Shown: in pieces, positions 46,495-55,612 of the stretch
Numbering within the stretch: the stretch's first letter is position 1
Layout: every line of letters begins with the position of its first letter
Assembly: GCA_030040965.1 (NCBI GenBank)
Contig: JASHOT010000130.1
Location: 36,932-100,931, forward strand
Origin: Candidatus Sulfotelmatobacter sp.
GTDB taxonomy: Bacteria > Acidobacteriota > Terriglobia > Terriglobales > Acidobacteriaceae
Length of the DNA: 64,000 bases
Direction of reading: 5' to 3'
Notes under the pieces: generated by a model
What the model saw: the letters and a program-made list of their open reading frames with translations, nothing else
Database searches by the model: none
What the model was told of the DNA's origin: nothing
Translations under genes and position numbers: made by a program

Positions 46495-47040
46495 ATGCCG
46501 GCTTATCGTTACGCTCTGGTGGCGTATGTAAAGGGTCCCGCGGGAGAGTTCGTGGAGAATCTCCGCCGCGAGTTGCATCCCGATCTGCCTCATCTGGCGG
46601 CCCATCTGACCTTTCTGCCGCCGCGTCCACTTCACGGCAGCGAAACGGCGGCGCTGCAAACCATTGAGCAACATTGCGGGCAGGTCGAACCGTTTGAGAT
46701 CAACCTGGGAAGCGTGGAAACATTTACTCCGGCCACGCCTACGATATATATCCGCGTCGATGGCGCGGCTTCACGGATGTGCGAACTCCACCGGCAGCTG
46801 AATTCCGAGGCGCTCGCCTATCAGGAAGAATGGCCTTACATTCCGCACCTGACCATCGCAAAAATGAGCTCTGAGCAACTGGCCCTCGATGCCCTGAGAC
46901 TCGCGTCGGAGCGTTGGGAGCGCTACATGGGAAGCCGCCGTATTCTTCTGGATCGGCTGACTTTCGTTCGCGAGGATGCCCAGAACTGCTGGGTCGATCT
47001 GGCGCCGGTCCGCCTGGGAAGCTCCTTGGTCTCACGATAG
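46495..47040 (+). CDS. 2H phosphoesterase (2'-5' RNA ligase family)
   Basis: A 181-residue protein with the two His-x-Thr motifs of the 2H superfamily: AAHLTFLPPRPL in the first half and IPHLTIAKMSS in the second. Members hydrolyse or join 2',3'-cyclic phosphates, 2'-5' RNA links or related nucleotides. The ATG at 46495 gives the family start (MPAYRYALVAYVKGPAG); an upstream frame from 46465 would lie inside the promoter. The message appears nearly leaderless. It is isolated from its neighbours by a terminator upstream and a 233-bp gap downstream. Confidence 0.88.
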   Translation: MPAYRYALVAYVKGPAGEFVENLRRELHPDLPHLAAHLTFLPPRPLHGSETAALQTIEQHCGQVEPFEINLGSVETFTPATPTIYIRVDGAASRMCELHRQLNSEALAYQEEWPYIPHLTIAKMSSEQLALDALRLASERWERYMGSRRILLDRLTFVREDAQNCWVDLAPVRLGSSLVSR

Positions 47041-47273
47041 CCTTTTTTTCAAACGCCATGCCGATCGTACTTGGCTCGAACGCACTCCCGTAATCGCACT
47101 GCGGTTACTCGCGCCACGCGTGCATGGCCCTAAGTACATTTCCCTTGCGTGCGTTGCATTGCCCATCTTGCGGCTGTAGATAAAGGAGTAGGCAAGCAGC
47201 CGGGCATCCCGCCAAAAGCCGCTTCTGTCGCGGGTTTTCGGGAATGGATTTTCGGCGACGGGGGAGACACCGC

Positions 47274-48542
47274 ATGCAGATCGGAGTTTACGGTTCGGGA
47301 TATCTGGGAACGGTAATTTCGGCATGCCTGGCGGATTTCGGAACTCCTGTTTCGTGCTGCCATCCCGATCGGACGCGCATGGTCGAGATGGCCCAGGGCA
47401 ACATCCCATTTTTTGAGAAGAATCTGAAGGAAATCATTCGCCGCAACGTTCGCGCGGGACGGTTGGCTTACTCCACCGACATTGAATCCTTCGCACGCAA
47501 AACGCAGGTGATTTTCCTGGCTGAAGACAAAGCCGATAATCTCAACGATATTGCCGTGCGCATCGCACGTCTGGCACCCAAGCCTCCGATCCTGACCATC
47601 GTAACGCCGGCTCCGGTCGGAACCGCGGCCGCGCTTGAAAAAAGCTTGCAGGGCGCCGGTCTGCAGGCGCTGATCGTGGCCCAGCCCATGTTCTTTACCG
47701 ACGGCTGCGCCGTCGAAGATTTCAACTGGCCCGACCGCCTGATTCTGGGAACGACCTCGAACGAGGCGGTGCAGGTGTTAAAGCAGATTTTTCATCCGCT
47801 GGTGATGCGCGGCGTGCCCGTGATCGTCACCAATCAGGCGACGGCGGAATTGGTTCGTGAGTCGGCCACCGCGTTCGTGGCAACGAAGATCTCCTTTATC
47901 AACGAAGTTGCAGCGCTCTGCGAGCGCGTGAATGCCGATGCCGTCAGTCTGGCGCTTGCGCTTGGCCTCGACAAAAAGATTGCGCCTCGCTGCCTGCAGC
48001 CTGGCGCAGGTATGGGTGGAGTCTTCGCTGAGTCCGACATGAATGCACTGGTGGAACTGGCGCAGGTGCACGGCGTGCCGCTCAAAGTTCTGGATGCCGC
48101 GCGTGACGTCAATGAGACGCTCGCCGAACGCCTTGTCGACAAGATCGCAGTGGCCCTCAACTCGGTCGAGAACAAGGACGTCGGTATCCTCGGTCTGGCT
48201 TTTAAGCCCAACACGAACTCTGTGGCTGGATCTTCATCGCTGCGGCTGGCGCAAACCCTGGTCTCGAAGGGCGCTCGCGTGCGCGCCTACGATCCAGTCG
48301 CGATTCCTGAAGCGAAATCGCGGCTCGATGTTCCAGTACGCTTCTGCGATTCTGCCTACGCCACGGCTGAGGGTTCCGATGCCCTCGTAGTAGGCACGGG
48401 CTGGCCGGAGTTCCGCGCACTCGATTTCGATCGCATCAAGCACCTGCTCAAGAAACCCGTTATCGTCGACACCAAGAACCTGCTCGACGCTACTCGCCTG
48501 CGTGCTCTCGGCTTCGAATACGTCGGCGTGGGAAGAGGATAG
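47274..48542 (+). CDS. UDP-glucose dehydrogenase paralogue lacking catalytic residues
   Basis: A 422-residue protein with the fold of UDP-glucose/GDP-mannose dehydrogenases: NAD-binding MQIGVYGSGYLGTVISACLA, the central helix ATKISFINEVAALCERVNAD, and a C-terminal UDP-binding half with GILGLAFKPNTNSVAG. The catalytic positions are changed. The Glu of NPEFL is Met139 (AQPMFFTDG), the Lys and Asn of the central helix are Arg195 and Thr199 (ELVRESATAF), and the nucleophile Cys of GGSCFPKD is Phe251 (GAGMGGVFAESD). The DDxR of the C-terminal domain is also gone (TNSVAGS). The ATG at 47274 follows a GGGGGAG site. It is probably a pseudoenzyme or an enzyme with another reaction; annotation as Ugd would mislead. 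Confidence 0.85.
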   Translation: MQIGVYGSGYLGTVISACLADFGTPVSCCHPDRTRMVEMAQGNIPFFEKNLKEIIRRNVRAGRLAYSTDIESFARKTQVIFLAEDKADNLNDIAVRIARLAPKPPILTIVTPAPVGTAAALEKSLQGAGLQALIVAQPMFFTDGCAVEDFNWPDRLILGTTSNEAVQVLKQIFHPLVMRGVPVIVTNQATAELVRESATAFVATKISFINEVAALCERVNADAVSLALALGLDKKIAPRCLQPGAGMGGVFAESDMNALVELAQVHGVPLKVLDAARDVNETLAERLVDKIAVALNSVENKDVGILGLAFKPNTNSVAGSSSLRLAQTLVSKGARVRAYDPVAIPEAKSRLDVPVRFCDSAYATAEGSDALVVGTGWPEFRALDFDRIKHLLKKPVIVDTKNLLDATRLRALGFEYVGVGRG

Positions 48543-48623
48543 GGTAGCGTCTAGTTCATCAGGAATTTCTGCTTGTTCCAGCAGTCGGCTTCCGTGCGAG
48601 TCTACGTGTCTTGAGACGGGATA

Positions 48624-49175
48624 TTACGGCCAGACTGCTTCGACTATGGGGTCTTTCGCAGAAGCTATCACACGGGCATTGCGCGCGCCAGGATACGATC
48701 CCCAGAGCTCGCTGTGGAACTGGATGCGTTCCAGCGCCCGGTCAATCACGGCTTCGAGTTCGTGAAAGTATTTCACTTCGCGTCCCTTGGCGAGACGGCG
48801 CTTAGCTTCTTCCGGACTGACCCAGGTGGGTTTGCGATTGGCCTCGGCCGGCTTACGCATCTGGTGGACTTCCATCAGGAAGGCCTTGACCACAAACTCC
48901 TGCACGCCTCCCGGCTGCCAGAAGACTCCCTTGGAATGTAAGTACAGGTGAAAATGGCGGGGTTCGATGGTGCCAATCGCGCCGGCTTCTTCCGCCGCTT
49001 CGCGCTCGGCGGCCTGGCTGTGGGAGAGTTTGGGATCGGTCGACCCCTTGGGGAAAGTCCACTTATTGCCGCCATTGGTGTTGACCAGCAGGAATTCGAT
49101 CGCGGTGCCGCGCCGGCGGTAGCAGATCGCAGCGACCTGAAGTGGCAGCGATTTCGCAACGCGGGCTGAACCCAT
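48624..49175 (-). CDS. Nudix hydrolase
   Basis: A 183-residue Nudix protein of the diadenosine/diphosphoinositol type: the box KGSTDPKLSHSQAAEREAAE followed by EAGA has the REXXEE core but replaces the usual Glu five residues after the first Gly. The start LQVAAICYRRRGTAIEFLLV and the HLYLHSKG strand fit. It is divergent from the gene to the right and convergent with the dehydrogenase-like gene. The substrate is unknown; dinucleoside polyphosphates are likely from the family. Confidence 0.88.
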   Translation of the reverse strand: MGSARVAKSLPLQVAAICYRRRGTAIEFLLVNTNGGNKWTFPKGSTDPKLSHSQAAEREAAEEAGAIGTIEPRHFHLYLHSKGVFWQPGGVQEFVVKAFLMEVHQMRKPAEANRKPTWVSPEEAKRRLAKGREVKYFHELEAVIDRALERIQFHSELWGSYPGARNARVIASAKDPIVEAVWP

Positions 49176-49279
49176 GGCAGCGACCCTCCTGACTATTAGA
49201 TTACAGGCAAGATATTTCAGCAGTATGAATGTGCAACAAAAAATGTGCAGTCAGGTGGTTACGAAAGGGTTACCCGGGC

Positions 49280-49966
49280 CTACAACCCGCGCCCATACAG
49301 GGGAATCACCGCACCGGTTACATCCTTTCCCGCGTCGCCGGTGAGCCACAAGATAAGGCTGGCAATCGAAGCGGGGTGCACCCACTCAGAGATGTCGGCG
49401 CCGGGCATGGCTGCGCGGTTGGCCGGAGTGTCGATGGTGCCGGGCAGGATGACGTTCGCGGTAATGCCGGCATCCTTGTTTTCGATTGCGACGGTGCGAA
49501 TAAGCGAGACCAATGCGGCTTTCGACGCGCTGTAGGCTCCAACGCCGGCCCCCGGTTCCTGGGCGGCGCGGCTACCGATGGCGATGATGCGTCCGGATTG
49601 GGCCGCGCGCATGGGAGGGATGACGGCGCGCAGAACATGAAATGCCGCGTCGACGTTCATCGCGAACATGTTCTGGAAAGTCGCGTCGTCGATCGCGGCG
49701 ATTGGCTGGCCGCCGGCGAAGCCGCCGACGAGGTGAGCCAGCACATCGATTTTTCCGAAGTGCGCCAGAATCGTCTCGACCGCCTTCTTGGCCGCGTCCA
49801 GACTATCGAGCGAGGCAGGAAGCGCGGTGAAGTGAGGATGGTCAAAGTCTGACGTCCCGATTTTCGGTGCGAGACCAATGACCGTGAATCCCGCGTCCAG
49901 CAGGGCTTTTGTGACGTGGGTGCCGATCCCTCCGTTGGCGCCAGTCACGAGTGCGATTCTTCCAGG
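49280..49966 (-). CDS. Short-chain dehydrogenase/reductase
   Basis: A 228-residue NAD(P)-dependent SDR. The cofactor motif is IALVTGANGGIGTHV, the catalytic Ser is in IIAIGSRAAQEPGAG and the Tyr-x-x-x-Lys pair in GAYSASKAALVSLI. The ATG at 49966 places the nucleotide fold at the N-terminus as in the family; a TTG at 50011 would add 15 residues. The substrate is unknown; the neighbours give no clue. It is transcribed away from tRNA-Pro. Confidence 0.9.
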   Translation of the reverse strand, partial: PGRIALVTGANGGIGTHVTKALLDAGFTVIGLAPKIGTSDFDHPHFTALPASLDSLDAAKKAVETILAHFGKIDVLAHLVGGFAGGQPIAAIDDATFQNMFAMNVDAAFHVLRAVIPPMRAAQSGRIIAIGSRAAQEPGAGVGAYSASKAALVSLIRTVAIENKDAGITANVILPGTIDTPANRAAMPGADISEWVHPASIASLILWLTGDAGKDVTGAVIPLYGRGL

Positions 49967-50197
49967 CATTTCTTTCGCCGCCTCCCGGGTCGTTTGCGTA
50001 GTTTGAGACAACGAGGGAAAGATGAGACAAACAGCTTGTTGGATTCAGGTGATGCCAACGGCGCCTGCCATGTCGATATCTGCAGAGTCCCCTGCGAGCT
50101 GAACTCGAACCTTCCGCGTGCTGGTGTAGAATTACAGAGGCCCCCTCGCCGGGGTATACAGTGTCGATTACATCGAACCGGCGGGATTCTTCCAAGT

Positions 50198-50274
50198 CGG
50201 GACGTGGCTCAGCCTGGTAGAGCACTCGCTTGGGGTGCGAGGGGTCGGCAGTTCAAATCTGCCCGTCCCGACCA
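50198..50274 (+). tRNA. tRNA-Pro (anticodon GGG)
   Basis: A 77-nt tRNA with acceptor stem CGGGACG/CGTCCCG, D-arm GGCTCAGCCTGGTAGAGC, anticodon stem CTCGC/GCGAG around TTGGGGT (anticodon GGG), T-arm with GTTCAAATC and an encoded CCA at 50272-50274. The C1-G72 pair and A73 are proline-like. Confidence 0.97.
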
Positions 50275-50293
50275 TTCTCTCTATTCTCCATCC

Positions 50294-50623
50294 TCACCGT
50301 CCCGTTCTTCGTTCCTGGTTCCTGTTCGTAGAGAGCAGGAACAGGATCACCACCACTGCGGCCGGCACGCTCCAACCGAGTCTGTAATGGAGACTCTCGT
50401 GTGCGGGATTAAGCGCGTTTACCACTAAGGCGATGACCGCACACGAGACGTAGAAAATCACCCACGCTCGCTGCCAACGTTGAGCGCGTTTCGCGATGAA
50501 GGCGCGCCGCTCTTCTTCTGTCAGCCCGGGGCGAAGGGTTAGGCGGTCAAGTACGAACAGGATTCCTGCGGCCAGTCCGACCACGATCGTCATAAACCTG
50601 ACGATTGTCAGAACTTCCAACAT
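50294..50623 (-). CDS. Three-helix membrane protein downstream of polA
   Basis: A 109-residue protein with three hydrophobic segments (MTIVVGLAAGILFVLDRLTL, AWVIFYVSCAVIALVVNAL and WSVPAAVVVILFLLSTN) and a charged helix (TEEERRAFIAKRAQRWQ) between the first two. It starts 5 bp after the polA stop, so it is cotranscribed with it. No family is recognised. The ATG at 50623 is preferred; a second in-frame ATG lies ten codons on. Confidence 0.75.
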   Translation of the reverse strand: MLEVLTIVRFMTIVVGLAAGILFVLDRLTLRPGLTEEERRAFIAKRAQRWQRAWVIFYVSCAVIALVVNALNPAHESLHYRLGWSVPAAVVVILFLLSTNRNQERRTGR

Positions 50624-50628
50624 CGTTG

Positions 50629-53478
50629 TTACTCCAAATCTCTCCAGTTGGGGCCGATGCCCATTTCGACGAGAAGCGGCACGGTTAGCGGATGGACCTT
50701 TTCCAGTTGCTCGCGAACCAGGGTGCGCATGATGTCGAGTTCGTTCTCTGGGAGTTCGAAGACCAGTTCGTCGTGCACTTGCAGGGTCATACGCGATTTC
50801 AGTCCGCGTTCGAGGATGGCGGCATCGATGCGGATCATGGCGATTTTGATCAAATCCGCCGCTGTTCCCTGCAGCGGAGTGTTTACTGCGGTTCGCTCGG
50901 CAAATCCGCGCTGGTTGGCGTTTTTGCTGTTAATGTCGGGAATGGGCCGCACGCGGCCGAAGAGCGTTTTTACTTTCAGATCGCGGCGGGCTTCTTCGAG
51001 CGTCCGGTCGATGAAGGCGCGCACCCCGCTGTACTTCTCAAAATAATTGGTGATGAACTGCTTGGCTTCTGACGGTTCGATGCCGAGATTTTGAGAGAGG
51101 CCGAACGCGGAAAGACCATAAACAATCCCGAAATTCACGACCTTGGCCTGGCGCCGATGGTCGGCGGTAACCATGAGCGGAGGCACGCCGAAAACCTGCG
51201 AGGCGGTCAGCGTGTGAATGTCGTCGCCGCGACGGTAGGCTTCGACCAGCAGCGGATCACGCGAAAAGTGGGCCAAGAGCCGCAGTTCGATCTGCGAATA
51301 GTCGGCGGTGAGCAGCACGTGTCCAGGATCGGCAATAAATGCCGCACGGATGCCGCGCCCAAGTTCGGTACGGATGGGAATGTTCTGCAGGTTGGGATTC
51401 GCCGAAGAGAGTCTCCCGGTTGCGGTTCCCGTCTGGCCAAAAGTCGTATGCAGCCGACCAGTGGCAGGGTTAATCAGCGTCGGCAGCGCATCGACGTAAG
51501 TCGATTTCAGCTTCGTGAGCTGCCGGTAGTCGAGCACCATGCGGGCGATGGGATGGTTCTCTGCGAGCTCTTCGAGCACATCGACCGCGGTTGAAATCGT
51601 TTTGCCCTTGCCGTATTTCACAGGCTTGGGAAGATTCATGCGGTTGAAGAGAACATCGCCCAGTTGCCGGGGCGAACTCACGTTGAATTCCATGCCGGCT
51701 GCTTCAAAAATCTCTTTCTGCTTGCCGGCTATTTCGCGTTCGAGTTCGCCCGACATGCGCGAGAGGGCGCTGGTGTCGATCTTTACTCCCGCCTGCTCCA
51801 TACGGGCGAGGACGGGGACGAGAGGCAAATCGATCTCGTTGTAGAGCTTCAATAAATTGGCCTGCTCAACCTCATCACGCAGCGCGACGGCGAGCCGACC
51901 GGTAATGTCGGCAGATTCAGCGAGCGTTCCGGCCAGCTTCAGATTGAAGCGGCGCAGGGCAACGTCGGGCAGACGGTGCGAAGAATAGGTGGGATCGAGC
52001 AAGTAGGAGTAAAGCATGGGATCATGCTGCACGCCGGCAAGCGTGATTCCGGCTGGGTGAAGGGCGTGGATGGCCGCCTTGTAATCGTGAATTGACTTAT
52101 AGATTTTGGCACTCGCCAAAATCGTCCGTAATTTTTCCGCGGCCGGGCCGCGGTCGATTGGCGTGCTTACGGCCGAGCCTGCCGACGAAGAGATCGCGAC
52201 GCTCGGTAATCCAACCGTCGGAGATGCAGGCAGTTCTTCTATCAGCGACAGTTGGGCGTCGTGCAGCGGAAGTTGCGCTTTGACTTTGTTGTCGTCAGGG
52301 GCAAACTCATCTGCGGTCTCATTTTCTTTGTCGCCAGTTTCCGCGGATGATTCCGGTTGCTCGATGGCGATGGCGAGGGCCCCGTTGGCCGCGACGGATT
52401 TCAGCACGGCTTCGATGTCCTCCGCGGATTTCGCCTCACTGTAGTGGGCCTCAGTTACGGCAACCACCGGCAACAACTCTTTCAGAAGTGAAGTGAATTC
52501 CAGTTCGGTGAAGAGGGCACGCAGGTCATCGACATTCGGATCGCCGACCCGCATCGAGTCGATATCGAGTTCGATCGGGACATGGGTGTCGATCGTCGCC
52601 ATGCTCTTACTGAAGAGGATCGTCTCGCGATTATTGAGCAGCGATTCGCGGTATGTCTTTCGTTCTACTTCCGCAGCTCGTTCCAGCGCCTGCTCGACCG
52701 TGCCGAAGCGCCTGATGATTTCAACGGAGCCCTTATCGCCGATGCCGGGAGCACCAGGAATGTTATCGATGGAGTCGCCACGCAGCGCCATCACATCGAT
52801 GACGCGCTCGGGCGGAACGCCGAGAATTTCTTCGACCTTCGCCGCATCGCAAATCAAGTTGTCCTTCGGCGGATTCAGAATGTGAACTTGGTCGTTGACC
52901 AGCTGCATCATGTCCTTGTCGCTGGAAACAACATAGACCGGGTGCGATGCTTCCGCAGCTTTGCGGGCGAGCGTGCCAATGACGTCGTCGGCCTCAAAGC
53001 GTGCCACTTCGAGGATCGGGATGCGATAGGCCTCCAGCGCCCGCCGAATATAAGGAACCTGTTGCGCGAGATCTTCGGGCATGGCCGCGCGGTTGGCTTT
53101 GTAGCCTTTGTATTCGATTTCGGTAAAGGTTTGCGTTTTGATGTCGAACTTACGGATGGTCGTTACAGCCTCCGCCCGTTCGTCGCGAAAGGTTGGCCCG
53201 GCAACATCGAAGACGGCGGCGAGGTACTGCGGAGAAAAATCGTCGCGCAGCTTCCGGAGCATGTTGACGAAGACATAGATGGCGGCGGTGGGAAGGCCGT
53301 TTTTGGTCGACATGGGCCGCTGCCGCGCCATGGCATGATAGGCGCGGAAAATAAACGACATGCTGTCGATAAGAAAAACGCGTCCATTATCGGACAAAGG
53401 CGGAACCGGTCGAGGCTCAGTTCTCTCGATGGGAGCCGCGGCGAACGCGAGATTCGATGATTTCTTACGAGCAGGCAA
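50629..53478 (-). CDS. polA: DNA polymerase I
   Basis: A 949-residue repair and Okazaki-maturation polymerase. The N-terminal 5'-3' nuclease (about 30-320) shows VFLIDSMSFIFRAYHAMARQ, the acidic cluster VARFEADDVIGTLARKA and GDSIDNIPGAPGIGDKGS. The central 3'-5' exonuclease domain seems inactive: the DxE motif region reads NGALAIAIEQPESSAET and is followed by an acidic low-complexity insertion. The C-terminal polymerase has motif A LLTADYSQIELRLLAHFSRD, motif B RRQAKVVNFGIVYGLSAFGL and motif C LQVHDELVFELPE. The only in-frame start before the nuclease is TTG 53478. It lies between two hypothetical genes in one minus-strand run. Confidence 0.96.
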   Translation of the reverse strand: MPARKKSSNLAFAAAPIERTEPRPVPPLSDNGRVFLIDSMSFIFRAYHAMARQRPMSTKNGLPTAAIYVFVNMLRKLRDDFSPQYLAAVFDVAGPTFRDERAEAVTTIRKFDIKTQTFTEIEYKGYKANRAAMPEDLAQQVPYIRRALEAYRIPILEVARFEADDVIGTLARKAAEASHPVYVVSSDKDMMQLVNDQVHILNPPKDNLICDAAKVEEILGVPPERVIDVMALRGDSIDNIPGAPGIGDKGSVEIIRRFGTVEQALERAAEVERKTYRESLLNNRETILFSKSMATIDTHVPIELDIDSMRVGDPNVDDLRALFTELEFTSLLKELLPVVAVTEAHYSEAKSAEDIEAVLKSVAANGALAIAIEQPESSAETGDKENETADEFAPDDNKVKAQLPLHDAQLSLIEELPASPTVGLPSVAISSSAGSAVSTPIDRGPAAEKLRTILASAKIYKSIHDYKAAIHALHPAGITLAGVQHDPMLYSYLLDPTYSSHRLPDVALRRFNLKLAGTLAESADITGRLAVALRDEVEQANLLKLYNEIDLPLVPVLARMEQAGVKIDTSALSRMSGELEREIAGKQKEIFEAAGMEFNVSSPRQLGDVLFNRMNLPKPVKYGKGKTISTAVDVLEELAENHPIARMVLDYRQLTKLKSTYVDALPTLINPATGRLHTTFGQTGTATGRLSSANPNLQNIPIRTELGRGIRAAFIADPGHVLLTADYSQIELRLLAHFSRDPLLVEAYRRGDDIHTLTASQVFGVPPLMVTADHRRQAKVVNFGIVYGLSAFGLSQNLGIEPSEAKQFITNYFEKYSGVRAFIDRTLEEARRDLKVKTLFGRVRPIPDINSKNANQRGFAERTAVNTPLQGTAADLIKIAMIRIDAAILERGLKSRMTLQVHDELVFELPENELDIMRTLVREQLEKVHPLTVPLLVEMGIGPNWRDLE

Positions 53479-53504
53479 CAGCCTAGTGTAGCAGCAGCAT
53501 GGCG

Positions 53505-54182
53505 CTAGAAATCGAGGCGGAAGTCGGCCTCTACAGCAAGCTTTTTCTGCGCGTTCGAGCCATTGCGGAAAACGAGGTAGTACTTCTTCGGTTTGTCGAA
53601 AGTTGGCGGCAGGGTGAAGTTGACTTCCTGATTGCGAGATCCGCTGGCCGAGAACAGTTCATCGATCGGACGCTGGCGGAGAAAAGCGGAAAATTGCTGT
53701 TCGTCCAGAAGAAGGAACTCCACCTCAGCGTCGTCATCGGAGTAATCGCCATCCCGATGAATAAAAGAGCTATACGTTCCATGCAGCTGGGGAGTAGAAG
53801 CGTGAGCGGGAATTTCGAAAGAAAGGTTGGTGGCATTGGACAAGGGGAAAGTCGTGTGCAAAATGGACTGGCTACTTCCTGAGGTAGAGTTTGCGGCGAG
53901 GTCGGAAGCAACCATCCTGCGAACGGGAATGGGATGGGTGACGGCTTCGGCCGATTGATTCGATGAGTGCTGCGATACGTAATCGGCAAGAGGGCCGGCG
54001 ATGGTGACCATCTCACGCGCCTGAGTCTCTTCGGCGTACTCAATGTGAATGTCCGGAGGCTGCGAGGTCGCCGGAGGTAAGGGGATCGCTGAGATTGGAA
54101 CGGCCCTGCGATGGTTCCATGCGAGTAAGCCGATCAGGATCACGACAAAAACGGTTGCCAGCAACTCGAGCACACGCCTCAT
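53505..54182 (-). CDS. Membrane-anchored protein of unknown function upstream of polA
   Basis: A 225-residue protein with one N-terminal membrane helix (VLELLATVFVVILIGLLAWN) and an extracytoplasmic part rich in Ser and Thr with predicted beta strands (SNATNLSFEIPAHASTPQLH, EVEFLLLDEQQFSAFLRQRP, KKYYLVFRNGSNAQKKLAVE). The ATG at 54182 directly precedes the helix; an upstream ATG at 54227 adds 15 non-typical residues. No domain is recognised. It lies 26 bp before polA and 66 bp after the cysteine dioxygenase gene. Confidence 0.72.
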   Translation of the reverse strand: MRRVLELLATVFVVILIGLLAWNHRRAVPISAIPLPPATSQPPDIHIEYAEETQAREMVTIAGPLADYVSQHSSNQSAEAVTHPIPVRRMVASDLAANSTSGSSQSILHTTFPLSNATNLSFEIPAHASTPQLHGTYSSFIHRDGDYSDDDAEVEFLLLDEQQFSAFLRQRPIDELFSASGSRNQEVNFTLPPTFDKPKKYYLVFRNGSNAQKKLAVEADFRLDF

Positions 54183-54248
54183 AATCACGCCCCTGCCAAT
54201 AGTAGTGGGACGAAATGCACGTGCCAATAATCTGGCGCAGCCGTGGCG

Positions 54249-54824
54249 TTACTTCGGTTTGCCATACTCGGTATTGAAGTGAAGTTGAATCTCGCCGCAG
54301 GTGCCCTGCTCGGGGGAATAAACGACGCACGTGTCGAAAGGCCGCGAGTACACATGGAGGCTGACGGCACGCTCACCGAGGTCGCGAGGATTCAGGACCC
54401 TGTGGACGGGATCGGCGGGATCGACGGCGCAGGGCTGCGAGATGTTCATCTCGACGGTGTTGAGAGGTTCGAGCCGGCAGCGGCCGCCTTGCAGATCCTG
54501 ATCAACGAGATGAAAGTTTTCAACCAACAGACGCCCGATGGGGACAGCCATCCAGCAGTTCTGATCGCGATGGTTGTGCACAGAACTGACCTGGCCGATC
54601 TCCCAGCAGATGGCCATAAGCTCATAGAGAGGCGTGCGATCGATCAGATTGCGCGTGTAGTGCTGGCGGTCCCAGGTAAGGTAGGGGCCGAGAGATTCAG
54701 CGTTGACGGGATTGTCTTGAAGAAACCGGCGAATGGGCTCGATGGGAGAAAATGCCGACTCGGGCAATTGCCGAAGACCTGAAACTAACTTGTCGATGGG
54801 AATTGTTTTGGCTGCTGTAATCAT
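54249..54824 (-). CDS. cdo: Cysteine dioxygenase type I
   Basis: A 191-residue cupin that oxidises L-cysteine to cysteine sulfinate with O2 and a single Fe(II). The three-His site is visible: His83 and His85 (SVHNHRDQNCWMAV) and His141 (DPVHRVLNP). Cys90 and Tyr159 (SLHVYSRPFDTC) are at the places of the Cys-Tyr crosslink in eukaryotic enzymes, which is rare among bacterial relatives. It starts 31 bp after scoB. Its place beside the CoA-transferase genes suggests a role in amino acid carbon and sulfur breakdown, though this is inference. Confidence 0.93.
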   Translation of the reverse strand: MITAAKTIPIDKLVSGLRQLPESAFSPIEPIRRFLQDNPVNAESLGPYLTWDRQHYTRNLIDRTPLYELMAICWEIGQVSSVHNHRDQNCWMAVPIGRLLVENFHLVDQDLQGGRCRLEPLNTVEMNISQPCAVDPADPVHRVLNPRDLGERAVSLHVYSRPFDTCVVYSPEQGTCGEIQLHFNTEYGKPK

Positions 54825-54855
54825 GATCGTTGTCAGATCGAGAGTCGCAGATCGA

Positions 54856-55530
54856 TCAGGTCTCCATCGTTCTTAGATTTGGGCTGACAATCAGGCGGGC
54901 TTCGGTGGCACGTTGCACGTCATCGGCGGTAAGGCCGGGCGCAACTTCTTCCAGCACAAGTCCGTCTTTGGTGACCCGGATGTAAGCCATCTCGGTGGCG
55001 ATTGTATCTACGACGCGAACACCGGTGAGGGGCAGTGTACATTTCTTCAAGATTTTCGGAGCGCCCTCGCGAGTGGTATGCTCCATGGCAACCACCACGC
55101 GGCGAGCGCCGGCGACCAGATCCATCGCTCCGCCCATGCCTTTGACCATTTTTCCGGGGATCATCCAATTGGCGAGGCTGCCGGTTTCGTCCACTTCCAT
55201 GGCGCCCAGGACGCTGAGATCGATGTGGCCTCCGCGAATCATGGCGAACGAATCTGCACTCGAGAAATACGCTGTGCCTGGCATTTCGGTGACGGTCTCT
55301 TTGCCGGCGTTGATCAGGTCGGAATCCTCCCGTCCCTCAAATGGATAAGGGCCGATGCCGAGCATTCCGTTCTCCGACTGCAGGATAACTTCCATTCCGG
55401 CAGGCACGTAATTGGAAATCAGAGTTGGCATGCCGATGCCGAGATTCACGTAGAAGCCGTCGCGCAATTCGCGGGCAATGCGCTTCACGATTCGCTCACG
55501 CTTGTCGATGTCTTTGCCGGGCTTGTTCAT
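54856..55530 (-). CDS. scoB: 3-oxoacid CoA-transferase subunit B
   Basis: The 224-residue beta subunit carries the catalytic Glu in [20 protein letters not shown] that forms the covalent CoA thioester. Other family parts are [40 protein letters not shown] and [20 protein letters not shown]. With ScoA it moves CoA between succinyl-CoA and acetoacetate (or another short 3-oxo acid). It is separated from scoA by 63 bp that hold a short tandem repeat. Confidence 0.94.
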   Translation of the reverse strand: MNKPGKDIDKRERIVKRIARELRDGFYVNLGIGMPTLISNYVPAGMEVILQSENGMLGIGPYPFEGREDSDLINAGKETVTEMPGTAYFSSADSFAMIRGGHIDLSVLGAMEVDETGSLANWMIPGKMVKGMGGAMDLVAGARRVVVAMEHTTREGAPKILKKCTLPLTGVRVVDTIATEMAYIRVTKDGLVLEEVAPGLTADDVQRATEARLIVSPNLRTMET

Positions 55531-55579
55531 ATTCGCTTGTTGGATGTCGAGAAACCCAAGGCTGAAGTCAGCGTTCTGG

Positions 55580-55612
55580 CTCGGTACTCGGTATCAGGTA
55601 CTCGGTACTGCT
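55580..55612. repeat. GTAC heptamer tandem repeat at the scoA 3' end
   Basis: On the minus strand the units read GTACCGA, GTACCTGA, TACCGA, GTACCGA, spanning the last codons and stop of scoA and part of the scoA-scoB gap. Same family as at the ends of ligD and trpC. Confidence 0.75.
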
